64,000 nucleotides of DNA from Ruegeria halocynthiae (GTDB lineage: Bacteria > Pseudomonadota > Alphaproteobacteria > Rhodobacterales > Rhodobacteraceae). How positions within the stretch are numbered: position 1 is the stretch's first letter; the number at the start of each line of letters is the position of its first letter. Location: assembly GCF_900106805.1 (NCBI RefSeq), contig NZ_FNNP01000002.1:186001-250000 (forward strand), in the 5' to 3' direction. The position numbers and the translations under genes are program-made. Below the pieces are notes generated by a model. That model worked only from the letters and a program-made list of their open reading frames with translations. It was not told the origin of the DNA and ran no database searches. Shown in pieces: positions 47,522 to 56,354 of the stretch.

Positions 47522-49522
47522 TTATGCTGCTTCGTTACTAAGATCTTTCAGGATGTCACCCAGAATATCATCACGTGATTTCCGCGGCTTCTCCTCGGTC
47601 AACTGCGCCGCTGCACGGTCAGGTGATTGTGAGATGCTGAGCAATGTATCTTTCTGCTCGGCCATGAAATCGGTCAGCGTGGCTCGAACATTTTCCAACA
47701 CGGCAGCGATCTGGTTCTCTTCGATGTCCTTGGTGATCGAGTTCGCCTCGGATGCGATCAGACGAGTGTAATCTGCGGCATAGGCTTCGAATCCTTTGCG
47801 GCGTTGCCACCAGCGGCGCCACCAAGTGCTCTGTAGATCAAGCGCGATTGTGCGACCGATTCCCAACGGCGGAGGCACACGCGGCACGATCGGTGCTTCG
47901 ATGTTGAACTCACCCAGATGGTTGCCCAGCAACTTTTGATAAAGCGCTTCGACATCTGCCGCTGCAGTCGAATAAAGCGCGCCCGCGTCCTTGCGCATTG
48001 AGCGCGCGAAACTGAAGTAAGCGGCCTTTTGTAACGTCCGCAGACCGGCTGGGTCGTATTGCCATGTGCCCTGCTCGCCACTCTGTTCCAGATGCGAGAT
48101 CAGCGAATCTGTTGCGCGTTTGACAAAGTTCGCTTCTGCAGAAGCAAGTCGCTCTAACACCTTGTCGCGCAGTTTGGTGGTCAGTTCCGAAGCTTTCTTT
48201 TCGTACTCGGACGAAACCTTTGCAATCGCTTCTTCAGGTGACGCACCATCCAGATCCCGAACAATTCCGTCGGAATTCGACAGCGTCTTGGCCACGGCCG
48301 TCGCGCGAATCTGGCTGGCGATGTTACGAGCCCGATGACGAACGCGATCCAGCAAGCGCGTTCCTGCACCTTCTGCGATGCGTTCATTCATCGCAAGCAA
48401 CAGATCAGGCAAGCCTGAAAGCGCCCAGATCTTATCCAACGATGCCGCCTGATCGCCAAACCCAGCAGCCAGATAGAACGTGTTCAGCGCCTCGCGCGAT
48501 TCCTCACTCAATATGTCCGGATTTCCGGTCAGCGCGGCCTCGGCCCACAGGGCGCTGCCGAAAACGACGCTGGTGTTGGCATCAATGCTGTTCCGTTTCA
48601 ATGTATCCAGTATTCGGTCACGGATCTCGGGCACCTGCGTGACCGGGTCCGACAACTCATCGATACGATTCACGAACAGGATGATCTGACGGTTTTCGAA
48701 CTGAGCGATAATCCGCATCAGCGCCATATCCATCGTCGTCAGCGCCTGACTTGCGGCCAGTACAACAATACATACCTCTGATCCGCGCAGGCTGCGCAGC
48801 GTGATCTGTTCACGCACCATGAAAGTATCGTTCACACCGGGCGTATCGCATAGCTTGAGCGAGATCGGATATTGCGGGATATCCATGAACAGCTCAGCCG
48901 ATTTCGTCACATCCGCAAAGCGGCCCGTCTTGGGATCAATATCCGGGTCGTCCTCATCCCCTAGACATACATAGCGCTGGATCAGCTCGTCATCAAAGTA
49001 ATCATACTGGTGGCTTTGCCCGAGGATCAGGTCGAAATGCTTACCCAGCCGCTCTTCTGACTTGGCCTTCATCTCTCCGATCTGATGGCGGATATCATCC
49101 ATCTCGTCATCGGCGCCCGCCCGATTGGCCAACTCGCCTAGCCGACCTCCACCAACCATAAGGTTGTCCCATTCTTCTTGCTCGAAGAAAGTGAATTTGG
49201 ATTTGGTGCCACCCTCGGTGCGGGTGTTGATGTTCAGCGTTGTCACCACCGAGGTCCACGGGTTCACATCCGATGGCAACAGGTTTGGTCGCCCGGCCAG
49301 AATGTTCACAATTGAGGATTTTCCTGCCTTCACCTGCCCCACCATCGTGACGCTGGCAGTGAAGTTCTCCATTTTGGTCTTGAGCGCGGCCAATCGCGCG
49401 GACGAGCGCGCATCCGCCACCTCTGTCAATTGGTCGATCTGTGTCGTCAGCGAGGTCATTGCCTCTGTCACCTCGGACAGAGCCTCGTTTCCTACAGACA
49501 GAAGGTGGTCGTTACGCGCCAT
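47522..49522 (-). CDS. Large dynamin-like GTPase L1
   Basis: This 666-residue dynamin-like protein has GQVKAGKS (62-69), PSDVNPWTSVVT as switch I, DTPG (226-229) and NRID (285-288). A helical stalk follows. The region at about 565-581 contains a run of paired tryptophans and arginines (STWWRRWWQRRKGF), a likely membrane-inserting tip. The protein is homologous to the 680-residue L2 (shared PSDVNPWT, RYVC-GD, DTPGVND, VNR-DEL blocks). It follows the small unknown gene by 2 bases and precedes S1 by 8, so these genes form one operon. Confidence 0.86.
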   Translation of the reverse strand: MARNDHLLSVGNEALSEVTEAMTSLTTQIDQLTEVADARSSARLAALKTKMENFTASVTMVGQVKAGKSSIVNILAGRPNLLPSDVNPWTSVVTTLNINTRTEGGTKSKFTFFEQEEWDNLMVGGGRLGELANRAGADDEMDDIRHQIGEMKAKSEERLGKHFDLILGQSHQYDYFDDELIQRYVCLGDEDDPDIDPKTGRFADVTKSAELFMDIPQYPISLKLCDTPGVNDTFMVREQITLRSLRGSEVCIVVLAASQALTTMDMALMRIIAQFENRQIILFVNRIDELSDPVTQVPEIRDRILDTLKRNSIDANTSVVFGSALWAEAALTGNPDILSEESREALNTFYLAAGFGDQAASLDKIWALSGLPDLLLAMNERIAEGAGTRLLDRVRHRARNIASQIRATAVAKTLSNSDGIVRDLDGASPEEAIAKVSSEYEKKASELTTKLRDKVLERLASAEANFVKRATDSLISHLEQSGEQGTWQYDPAGLRTLQKAAYFSFARSMRKDAGALYSTAAADVEALYQKLLGNHLGEFNIEAPIVPRVPPPLGIGRTIALDLQSTWWRRWWQRRKGFEAYAADYTRLIASEANSITKDIEENQIAAVLENVRATLTDFMAEQKDTLLSISQSPDRAAAQLTEEKPRKSRDDILGDILKDLSNEAA

Positions 49523-49524
49523 GG

Positions 49525-49938
49525 TCAGCCTCCGGTACCAGTTGCAGCGATTAGGTCCCCTGCCCCGTCGGGCAGACTTGCAAGAGTGTCGATCCGCGCA
49601 ATCAGGTCTAGTGCATTGCCGAGAATCGCAGCCTCGGTGCGCGGTGAGATCGATTCATACGCAAAAGAATCAGCTAGAACTTCTATCGAACTGAAGCCCT
49701 CGCCATTTTCCAGACAAGCCACGCGGCGGCCGGTCGGAAACTCTTCTGATTTGTTGGCAGGCAGCGGCATCCGGGCATTGGCCAGCAGATAACGATTGCC
49801 TGAATGAGTTCTGAGAGCGACGCCGAAACCCGTGCCAGGATGCTGACGGTTCAGGGTTTTCAGTTCGCCAATAAAGTTTTCTCGGGCAAGACTGACGGCG
49901 TCTTGCTCGGAAGCAGTGGATTTGATCTGGTTGGTCAC
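49525..49938 (-). CDS. Small unknown protein, first gene of the GTPase operon
   Basis: I do not recognise this 137-residue protein. It starts with GTG and has no signal peptide or membrane helix. A central strand-rich part (GFGVALRTHSGNRYLLANAR) is followed by two helices rich in Ala and Leu (AAILGNALDLIARIDTLASL). It is 2 bases upstream of GTPase L1, so the two are translationally linked. Its size suggests an adaptor or regulator of L1. No weak paralog is seen before the second GTPase pair. Confidence 0.6.
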   Translation of the reverse strand: MTNQIKSTASEQDAVSLARENFIGELKTLNRQHPGTGFGVALRTHSGNRYLLANARMPLPANKSEEFPTGRRVACLENGEGFSSIEVLADSFAYESISPRTEAAILGNALDLIARIDTLASLPDGAGDLIAATGTGG

Positions 49939-50709
49939 GACAGAGACCCTTGTACTGGAGTTGAGCAGAAACTCGCACGGTGCCAGAAGGCAAAAAGACT
50001 CATTAACTCCTGCGCCTAATCAATCACGATTACCGCGGTGTTATTTTGACGCGAATAGGATATTTTGGCGTTTGAAATGTGGCGCAATTATGGTGAAGCC
50101 TCATTTAAAAACATCAACCTATGGGAGTAGGTACAATCACAAACCGCAGATTGCGCCTATTCTTATAGCCATAATGCGCATAGCGGATAATCGACGCACT
50201 GACTACTACACCTGATTGAATCACACTTATTTATCAGCTTGAAATTTAATACTAAAAATCGTGATCACCTGAACGGAGCATCAGCCAAGAAAACTGCGTG
50301 CAGATCATACGCGATTCTCTCTGATGTTTTGGCGGGTGTGGTGATACACAAACTGGTTTCTGAATGATACAACTTAAACGAGTTCGTTTCGGCGACTCAA
50401 TGAACGAATAATGTTCGGTATTTAGAAACAATAAATCGCGTAGACATCTCGCTTTCGTGCAAGCCATCAAGAGGGCACAGTGCCAGCCTAAATCGTGCAT
50501 TCCTTGGCCAATAGTGTGGCCTGCGAACACAAAATTCATTGTGCGACGTCTCATCTTCGCACGCAATCATGGGCAGATGGTGACATGTTTGATTATCGAT
50601 TGTAGCCAATATGGCGATAATATTCTTGTGCTTTGCCCAATTTTAGCTCTCGCCCTCGCTCAAAAGCTTTGCTATTGAGCGCTTCGTCGCGATGCTTCGG
50701 CGTCGGGTT
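49939..50709. other. Gene-poor AT-rich region upstream of the GTPase operon
   Basis: About 770 bases with no believable gene; short frames on both strands have no ribosome binding site and no protein-like composition. The promoter of the minus-strand GTPase operon must lie near its left end. TTTGAAATGT at 50071-50080 repeats ten bases of the intergenic motif found in the cluster, in inverted orientation. The GC content is visibly lower than in the flanks. A small RNA cannot be excluded. Confidence 0.55.
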
Positions 50710-50794
50710 GCGGGTGTGGCGAAATTGGTAGACGCACCAGATTTAGGTTCTGGCGCCGCAAGGCGTGGGGGTTCAAGTCCCTCCACCCGCACCA
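50710..50794 (+). tRNA. tRNA-Leu (anticodon UAG)
   Basis: The 85 bases fold as a class II tRNA. GCGGGTG pairs with CACCCGC in the acceptor stem and the D arm holds GGTAGACGC. The anticodon stem CCAGA/TCTGG encloses TTTAGGT with anticodon TAG, the variable arm is long (CGCCGCAAGGCG) and the T loop is TTCAAGT. The CCA end is encoded at 50792-50794. It sits beside an AT-rich region but no integrase or second copy of its 3' end was seen. Confidence 0.96.
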
Positions 50795-51025
50795 TTCTAA
50801 GCTTTTGATATCAAAATAAAAGACCTTCAAGCAATGATCACTTAATGTTTGAAGATTGCGAATCGTGTTTCCCTTCGCTTGCTGTACTCATTCGTAATAC
50901 CATTCGCGAATGTGCACAGTTCATTACCATCAAAGCTTTCTATGAAGAGTGTTGTGGCGGTTGGAGCGCACGCATGATCTTCACTTTCCCGTTCCAGTTA
51001 ATGCACCAGGAGAAACCGCTAATGC

Positions 51026-51643
51026 TCAAACGCCGTAGCGGGCCATGAACATGTCTACCGCCTGTGTGGCAACCTCGTCGATCTCGCCCTGGCTAAAGCT
51101 GTTCTGGATGCCGAAAGCCGCACGGCCCCAGAGTCTGACTTTGCACAGCTCTGAAAACTGCTCAGCCGCGATGTTGACGTCCTCGACTGCCAACTCTCCT
51201 TTGGCGACCGCTTTGATCAGATATTCTGACATCTGACGCTGGCCATTCTGGGGGCCCGCTTCATAAAATGCCTTTCCAAGCTCTGGGAATCTGTCGCGCT
51301 CGGCCACGCAGATGCGAAAAACCTGTTGTGCAAAATCCGAAACAAGGAACGCGACGAGCTGCGTGGCGGCAACCATCAGCACCTCGCGCGCGGGTTTGGT
51401 CTCGTCGATCATCGACAAAATATTTTCGGACATCAGACGACACTCGTTCTGAGCGACCTCGGTAAACAACAGGCGCTTGTCAGGGAAATAGCTGTACAGC
51501 GTCGCCTTTGAAACCCCAGCCGCCCGCGCAATATCGTCGACGCTTGCGCCCTCAAAACCATCCGCCATAAACACCTCTCGAGCTCCGCGCAAAACCTGGT
51601 CGAATTTGCGGCCTGTACGCAGAATGGTGGCGGCTTGGGTCAT
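51026..51643 (-). CDS. TetR/AcrR-family transcriptional regulator
   Basis: This 205-residue regulator has an N-terminal helix-turn-helix at about 30-60 (ASVDDIARAAGVSKATLYSYF) of the TetR class and a ligand/dimer domain with an AcrR-type C-terminus. It is divergent from the AEC-family transporter gene (162 bases apart) and may repress it or itself. The inducer is unknown. Confidence 0.92.
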   Translation of the reverse strand: MTQAATILRTGRKFDQVLRGAREVFMADGFEGASVDDIARAAGVSKATLYSYFPDKRLLFTEVAQNECRLMSENILSMIDETKPAREVLMVAATQLVAFLVSDFAQQVFRICVAERDRFPELGKAFYEAGPQNGQRQMSEYLIKAVAKGELAVEDVNIAAEQFSELCKVRLWGRAAFGIQNSFSQGEIDEVATQAVDMFMARYGV

Positions 51644-51804
51644 GATGTCTCCTGAAAGCGATATCCTGCAACACTATAAACCGCTCGGTTCAGTTTCAAC
51701 GCATTTCACTCGGATCGCGGTTTTGTCACAACGCTGCGACGTCAAGAATACATTCAGCCATGCGCCAACCTTGCGACTCCGACCATCCGTGCTAACACGT
51801 TGCC

Positions 51805-52734
51805 ATGGTCGAGATTTTTCTGCGCACCCTGCCCTTTTTCGCAATCATCGGCCTTGGATTCTGGGCCGGGCGCAGTCACTTCTTCCCGCCCGAGGCGACA
51901 ACTTATCTGACCAAATTCGTATTTTTCTTCGCCCTGTCGGCGATGCTATTCCGATTTGCAGCCACCCTGCCCTTTGCCGAAATCTTCAATGGTCGGCTTG
52001 TGATTGGCTATCTGATCGGTACTGCGGGCGTTTATGCCCTTGCAACAATTGTCGCCTATCTGCGCGGTCTGAATATCCCCACAGCAGCGGTCGAGGCGCA
52101 ATGCGCCGCCATCGGCAATGTCGGATTTCTGGGCCTGCCCATGCTTGCGCTTTTGTTCACCGAGGCAGCCATTGGTCCCGTGATGCTGGTTTTGACTGTC
52201 GATCTGGTCGTGTTTTCTTCGCTGATTGTGATACTTATCAATGGCGGACGGGATGGCCGTCTTGGCGTCGCGACGGTACGTCTGATCGGGATCGGTCTGT
52301 TGAGAAACCCGATGATCCTGTCAATCTCGGGCGGGCTGATCTGGTCTGCCCTGGAGATTCCCGTTCCTTCCCCTCTGAACGATTTTCTGACAATTCTCGG
52401 CGGTGCTGCCACTCCTGGCGCGCTGTTTGCCATCGGCGCCTCGCTTGCCGACAAATCGGCCGAGCGCATTCAGATCGCGGGCTGGCTGAGCTTTTGCAAA
52501 CTGGTTGTTCATCCACTGTTTGTGGCGCTTATGGTGATCTGGCTGATCCCCATCGCCACCTTCCCCGCGATGGTAGCGATTGCCGCAGCGTCTCTGCCCG
52601 TTGCAGGCAACGTCTATATGCTTGCCGCACATTACGGCGTGGCCCCGCAGCGTGCATCCGCAGCCATATTGTTGTCGACCATAGCTAGCATAATGACAGT
52701 ACCGCTGATCATTGGTTGGGTCAGCGCCTTCTGA
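51805..52734 (+). CDS. AEC-family transporter
   Basis: This 309-residue protein has about ten hydrophobic helices and the auxin-efflux-carrier/MdcF pattern: LPFFAIIGLGFWAGR at the start, IGNVGFLGLPMLALLF in the first half and ATPGALFAIGASLADK in the second. AEC proteins move organic anions such as malonate or malate across the inner membrane. The divergent TetR-type gene is the likely regulator. Confidence 0.9.
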   Translation: MVEIFLRTLPFFAIIGLGFWAGRSHFFPPEATTYLTKFVFFFALSAMLFRFAATLPFAEIFNGRLVIGYLIGTAGVYALATIVAYLRGLNIPTAAVEAQCAAIGNVGFLGLPMLALLFTEAAIGPVMLVLTVDLVVFSSLIVILINGGRDGRLGVATVRLIGIGLLRNPMILSISGGLIWSALEIPVPSPLNDFLTILGGAATPGALFAIGASLADKSAERIQIAGWLSFCKLVVHPLFVALMVIWLIPIATFPAMVAIAAASLPVAGNVYMLAAHYGVAPQRASAAILLSTIASIMTVPLIIGWVSAF

Positions 52735-52836
52735 CCATCACCTTCACAAAAAATACACCGGTCAGGAGCGCGTGCACTTTACGCCCAAGCCGCGGACCGT
52801 TAGCCATGGCCCCGAGACAACGCAAGGATATGCTCG

Positions 52837-53670
52837 ATGGAAACCCTTTCGGAAAACACCTGTTTCGGTGGTGTGCAGGGCGTCTACAGCCACGCCTCTT
52901 CGACGTGCAAATGTGACATGACATTTGGCCTTTTTCTTCCAGCCGAAGCCAAGGACGGTCCCGTTCCGGTGCTGTGGTATCTGTCTGGCCTGACCTGCAC
53001 TCATGAAAATGCCATGACGAAAGCTGGCGCACAGGGCTGGGCCGCCGAACAAGGTATTGCGCTGGTGTTCCCTGATACCTCGCCACGTGGCGCAAATGTC
53101 GCAGATCATGAAGATTACGATCTGGGTCAAGGCGCTGGGTTCTATGTCAACGCCACGCAAAAGCCCTGGGCACCTCATTTCAATATGTGGGACTATGTGG
53201 CGGAAGAACTGCCCGCGCTGCTGGCCGAGAACTTTGCGATCGATATGGAGCGGCAGGCAATCACCGGTCACTCGATGGGTGGGCATGGCGCATTGACGCT
53301 GGCGATGAACCTGCCGGGGCGGTACCGGTCGGTCTCGGCCTTCTCGCCGATCTCGAATCCGATGGGCGCGGATTGGGGGCGTAAGCAACTCAGCGCATAT
53401 CTGGGTGATGATGAAGCAGCGTGGGCCAGGCATGATGCATCAGCGATGATGAAAGATTCCGGATTCGATGGTCCCGTTCTGATTGATACTGGTGCAAATG
53501 ACCAGTTCATGGACCTGTTGCGCCCAGAGGCGTTGGCGCAGGCGATTGCCGAGCGCCGCCAACAGGCAACCTATCGCCTGCAACCGGGCTATGACCATTC
53601 CTACTATTTCGTGTCTACCTTCATGGAAGATCACATCACCTTCCACGCCGAAGCGTTGTACGGGGACTGA
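52837..53670 (+). CDS. fghA: S-formylglutathione hydrolase
   Basis: This 277-residue esterase-D-type alpha/beta hydrolase has SGLTCTHENAMTKAGAQ near the oxyanion hole, the nucleophile Ser in GHSMGGHGALT, Asp in DTGANDQFMD and His in GYDHSYYF. It hydrolyses S-formylglutathione to formate and glutathione, the second step of glutathione-dependent formaldehyde oxidation. The usual class III alcohol dehydrogenase gene is not adjacent. It lies 3 bases before sthA, so the two are probably co-transcribed. Confidence 0.95.
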   Translation: METLSENTCFGGVQGVYSHASSTCKCDMTFGLFLPAEAKDGPVPVLWYLSGLTCTHENAMTKAGAQGWAAEQGIALVFPDTSPRGANVADHEDYDLGQGAGFYVNATQKPWAPHFNMWDYVAEELPALLAENFAIDMERQAITGHSMGGHGALTLAMNLPGRYRSVSAFSPISNPMGADWGRKQLSAYLGDDEAAWARHDASAMMKDSGFDGPVLIDTGANDQFMDLLRPEALAQAIAERRQQATYRLQPGYDHSYYFVSTFMEDHITFHAEALYGD

Positions 53671-53673
53671 GGC

Positions 53674-55134
53674 ATGAGCAAATATGACTATGACCTGATC
53701 ATCATCGGCTCGGGCCCATCTGGGCGCGCAGCAGCAATTCAGGCCGGCAAGCTGCAACGCCGGGTGTTGGTGATCGACCGTAAAGACCGTTTGGGCGGCG
53801 TTTCGGTACATACCGGTACGATCCCGTCCAAAACCTTACGGGAGACCGTGCTGAACCTTTCAGGCTGGCGCGAACGCAGTTTTTACGGACGCTCATACCG
53901 AGTTAAAGATCAGATCAGCGCAGAAGATCTGAAGGCGCGGCTACACATGACACTCGATCACGAAGTCGACGTGCTGGAGCACCAGTTCAACCGAAACCAT
54001 GTGGAAACGCTGAGTGGGCTTGCCAAGTTCACTGGCCCGCATGAGGTCGAGGTCGCAACGGACGCAGATGAAACAACCCGTCTGACGGCCGCCAAATTCC
54101 TGATTGCCACTGGCACCAAGACCTATCGGCCCGATTACGTGCCATTCAATGGCAAAACCGTTGTCGATGGGGATGACTTTCTTGAGATGGAAGAAATCCC
54201 GCGTTCGCTCTGCGTGATCGGGGCAGGCGTGATCGGTGTTGAGTATGCCACGATGTTCTCGGCGCTTGATGTACGGGTGACGCTGATCGAACCCCGTGAG
54301 ACGTTTCTGGATTTCATCGACAAAACGCTCATCCACGACTTTACGCATCAGATCCGGGAGAACGGAGTTGATCTGCGGTTGGGGTCGGCGGTTGAAAAGA
54401 TCGAAGACGCTGGCAGCCATGTCGAAGCCACTTTGGACAACGGGCGCCATGTCCGGGCAGAGATGCTTTTGTTTGCAGCAGGACGCATGGGCGCGACGTC
54501 GGCGCTGAATCTTGAGGCTGTTGGCATCGAAACAGACCACCGTAATCGAATTAGTGTGGACCGCAAGACCTATCAGACCTCAGTGTCGCATATCTATGCG
54601 ACTGGGGATGTCATCGGGCATCCGTCGCTGGCTTCGACGTCTTTGCAGCAAGGGCGCGTCGCGGCCTGTCATGCGCTTGAGACACCGACCCTACCGGAAA
54701 GCCCCTGGTATCCCTATGGGATTTATTCAGTTCCCGAAATCTCGACCTGCGGCATGTCCGAGGAAGAGCTGCAGGAACGTGGTATCCCCTATGAGGTCGG
54801 TGTAGCCCGGTTCCGCGAAACTTCTCGCGGGCACATTATGGGGTTGGAGCATGGTATGCTGAAGATGCTGTTTTCGCTCAAAACCCGCCGGGTTCTGGGT
54901 GTGCAGATTGTTGGCGAAGGCGCCACCGAGCTAATCCATATCGCGCAGGCAGTTCTGAACCTGAAAGGGACCGTGGACTACTTCGTGCAGAACACATTCA
55001 ACTACCCGACACTCGCCGAAGCTTACAAAATCGCGGGTCTGGATGCCTTTAATCGGATGCCCATTCCGCAGGAATTCAAGGTCCGCAAGCCGGTCCCTAA
55101 AACAAAGTCGGCACCCAAGGTGAAAGAGGCGTGA
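53674..55134 (+). CDS. sthA: Soluble pyridine nucleotide transhydrogenase
   Basis: This 486-residue flavoprotein of the disulfide-reductase family has FAD motif [16 protein letters not shown] and NAD(P) motif [15 protein letters not shown]. The position of the redox Cys pair reads [17 protein letters not shown], which lacks both cysteines, as in Si-specific NAD(P)+ transhydrogenase SthA. It transfers hydride between NADPH and NAD+. A Lys/Pro-rich C-terminal tail of about 20 residues ([15 protein letters not shown]) extends beyond the usual end. It overlaps the next gene by 4 bases. Confidence 0.94.
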   Translation: MSKYDYDLIIIGSGPSGRAAAIQAGKLQRRVLVIDRKDRLGGVSVHTGTIPSKTLRETVLNLSGWRERSFYGRSYRVKDQISAEDLKARLHMTLDHEVDVLEHQFNRNHVETLSGLAKFTGPHEVEVATDADETTRLTAAKFLIATGTKTYRPDYVPFNGKTVVDGDDFLEMEEIPRSLCVIGAGVIGVEYATMFSALDVRVTLIEPRETFLDFIDKTLIHDFTHQIRENGVDLRLGSAVEKIEDAGSHVEATLDNGRHVRAEMLLFAAGRMGATSALNLEAVGIETDHRNRISVDRKTYQTSVSHIYATGDVIGHPSLASTSLQQGRVAACHALETPTLPESPWYPYGIYSVPEISTCGMSEEELQERGIPYEVGVARFRETSRGHIMGLEHGMLKMLFSLKTRRVLGVQIVGEGATELIHIAQAVLNLKGTVDYFVQNTFNYPTLAEAYKIAGLDAFNRMPIPQEFKVRKPVPKTKSAPKVKEA

Positions 55135-55586
55135 CGACGCTCTACATTGACGGCGACGCCTGCCCGGTGAAGGCTGAAGCTGAACGAGTGGCGACCCGGC
55201 ACAAGGTGCCGATGGTTTTGGTATCCAACGGCGGGCTGCGCCCATCGACCAACCCGCTGGTACAGGTGGTGATCGTTGCCGCCGGGGCGGATGAGGCGGA
55301 TAAGTGGATCGCTGAACGCTGCAGTACGGGCGATATTGTCGTGACGTCTGACATTCCGCTCGCCGCAAAGTGTGTGGAGGCCGAAGCACGCGTACTGCGC
55401 CCCAATGGAGAGGCCTTCACCGCAGCAAATATCGGCCAACAACTAGCAATGCGTGACCTGATGGCTGATCTACGCGCAGCAAATCCACTCGGATCCGGTG
55501 GTGGAGGTAGGCCGTTTGGCAAAGCGGATCGGTCGCGCTTTCTGGATGCGCTTGAGCGCGAGATACGCGCCGCCCTGCGCGGGTAG
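55131..55586 (+). CDS. YaiI/YqxD family (DUF188) protein
   Basis: This 151-residue protein begins with the family motif [17 protein letters not shown] and contains [17 protein letters not shown]. The family has a PIN-like fold and no settled function. The start is a GTG that overlaps the sthA stop (GTGA), so the gene is translationally coupled to sthA. Confidence 0.92.
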   Translation: MTTLYIDGDACPVKAEAERVATRHKVPMVLVSNGGLRPSTNPLVQVVIVAAGADEADKWIAERCSTGDIVVTSDIPLAAKCVEAEARVLRPNGEAFTAANIGQQLAMRDLMADLRAANPLGSGGGGRPFGKADRSRFLDALEREIRAALRG

Positions 55587-55605
55587 TTCTCCCGCCAGTC
55601 AGAGA

Positions 55606-55720
55606 CGCATCAAAGATGCGCCCCTTCCCGTTGGGCGTGGCAGCGCGTGCCGCGCTGCGGTTGGCGCTTGCATATCCGCGATGGGCTTGGTTCAGTCGGC
55701 TGTAATTGCATCTGACTGAA
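55606..55720. repeat. Three short inverted repeats between yaiI-like and HAD genes
   Basis: CGCATC/GATGCG at 55606-55620 (loop AAA), GCAGCGCG/CGCGCTGC at 55640-55658 (loop TGC) and TTCAGTC/GACTGAA at 55691-55720. The second is a perfect 8-bp GC-rich stem without a T-run. The third lies just before the HAD start and could be an operator. Together they probably mark the end of the fghA-sthA-yaiI unit. Confidence 0.45.
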
Positions 55721-55732
55721 CAGGATCACCAC

Positions 55733-56353
55733 ATGGCTATCGAAGCCGTTATATTTGACATCGGAAATGTACTAATCGAATGGCAGCCCGAACGCTACTA
55801 TGATCGTGCAATCGGTGAGGATCGCCGCCGTGCCATGTTCGCCGAAGTCGATCTGCATGGGATGAATGATCTGGTCGATCAGGGTCATCATTTCACGGAT
55901 ACAATTTATCAGTGGGCGGATAAGTACCCTGAATGGCGCGATGAAATTCGCATGTGGCATGACAACTGGATCGAAATGGCCGCGCCTGAAATCCCGCATT
56001 CGGCGCGGCTGTTGCGGGCGCTGCGCGCCAGAAAGATCCCTGTTTTTGCGCTGACCAATTTCGGGGTGCAGAATTTCGACTATGCCACCACCGTTTATCC
56101 GTTTCTGAATGAGTTTGATCGTCAGTATGTCTCGGGCCGGATGAAAGCGGTGAAACCGCATATACCGATTTATGAGATGGTCGAGATCGACTGTGGCATT
56201 AAACCCTCGGCACTGTTGTTCGCGGATGACAGGATTGAAAACATCGAAACAGCCCGAGCGCGTGGATGGCAGACGCATCACTTTTCAGATCCGCAGGGTT
56301 GGGCGGATCGGTTGATTTCAGAAGGGCTGCTGACAAGGGAGGAAGCCGCTTAG
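55733..56353 (+). CDS. HAD-superfamily hydrolase, class IA
   Basis: This 206-residue protein has motif I in AVIFDIGNVLIEW (the nucleophile Asp is present, but the second acidic position is Asn, as in FDIGNVL-type members), motif II in FALTNFG, motif III Lys in RMKAVKPHIPIY and motif IV in LFADDRIENIE. FDIGNVL-type HAD proteins include dehalogenase-like and YihX-like phosphatases. An in-frame TTG at 55706 exists, but the ATG at 55733 after AGGATC is the start. Substrate unknown. Confidence 0.9.
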   Translation: MAIEAVIFDIGNVLIEWQPERYYDRAIGEDRRRAMFAEVDLHGMNDLVDQGHHFTDTIYQWADKYPEWRDEIRMWHDNWIEMAAPEIPHSARLLRALRARKIPVFALTNFGVQNFDYATTVYPFLNEFDRQYVSGRMKAVKPHIPIYEMVEIDCGIKPSALLFADDRIENIETARARGWQTHHFSDPQGWADRLISEGLLTREEAA

Positions 56354-56354
56354 T

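Noticed and set aside
34299..49938. Type VI secretion locus, suggested by kinase, PP2C and FHA genes
   Set aside because: None of the structural components (TssB/C sheath, Hcp, VgrG, TssJLM, ClpV) is encoded in or next to the cluster; the neighbours are GTPases and LysM proteins.
50252..50678. Short frames of 73 and 104 codons in the AT-rich region
   Set aside because: They overlap each other on opposite strands, lack ribosome binding sites and show no conserved or hydrophobic pattern.
50803..50816. TTTTGATATCAAAA palindrome after tRNA-Leu as terminator
   Set aside because: The stem is only A/T pairs and no T-run follows; it is too weak to call a terminator.
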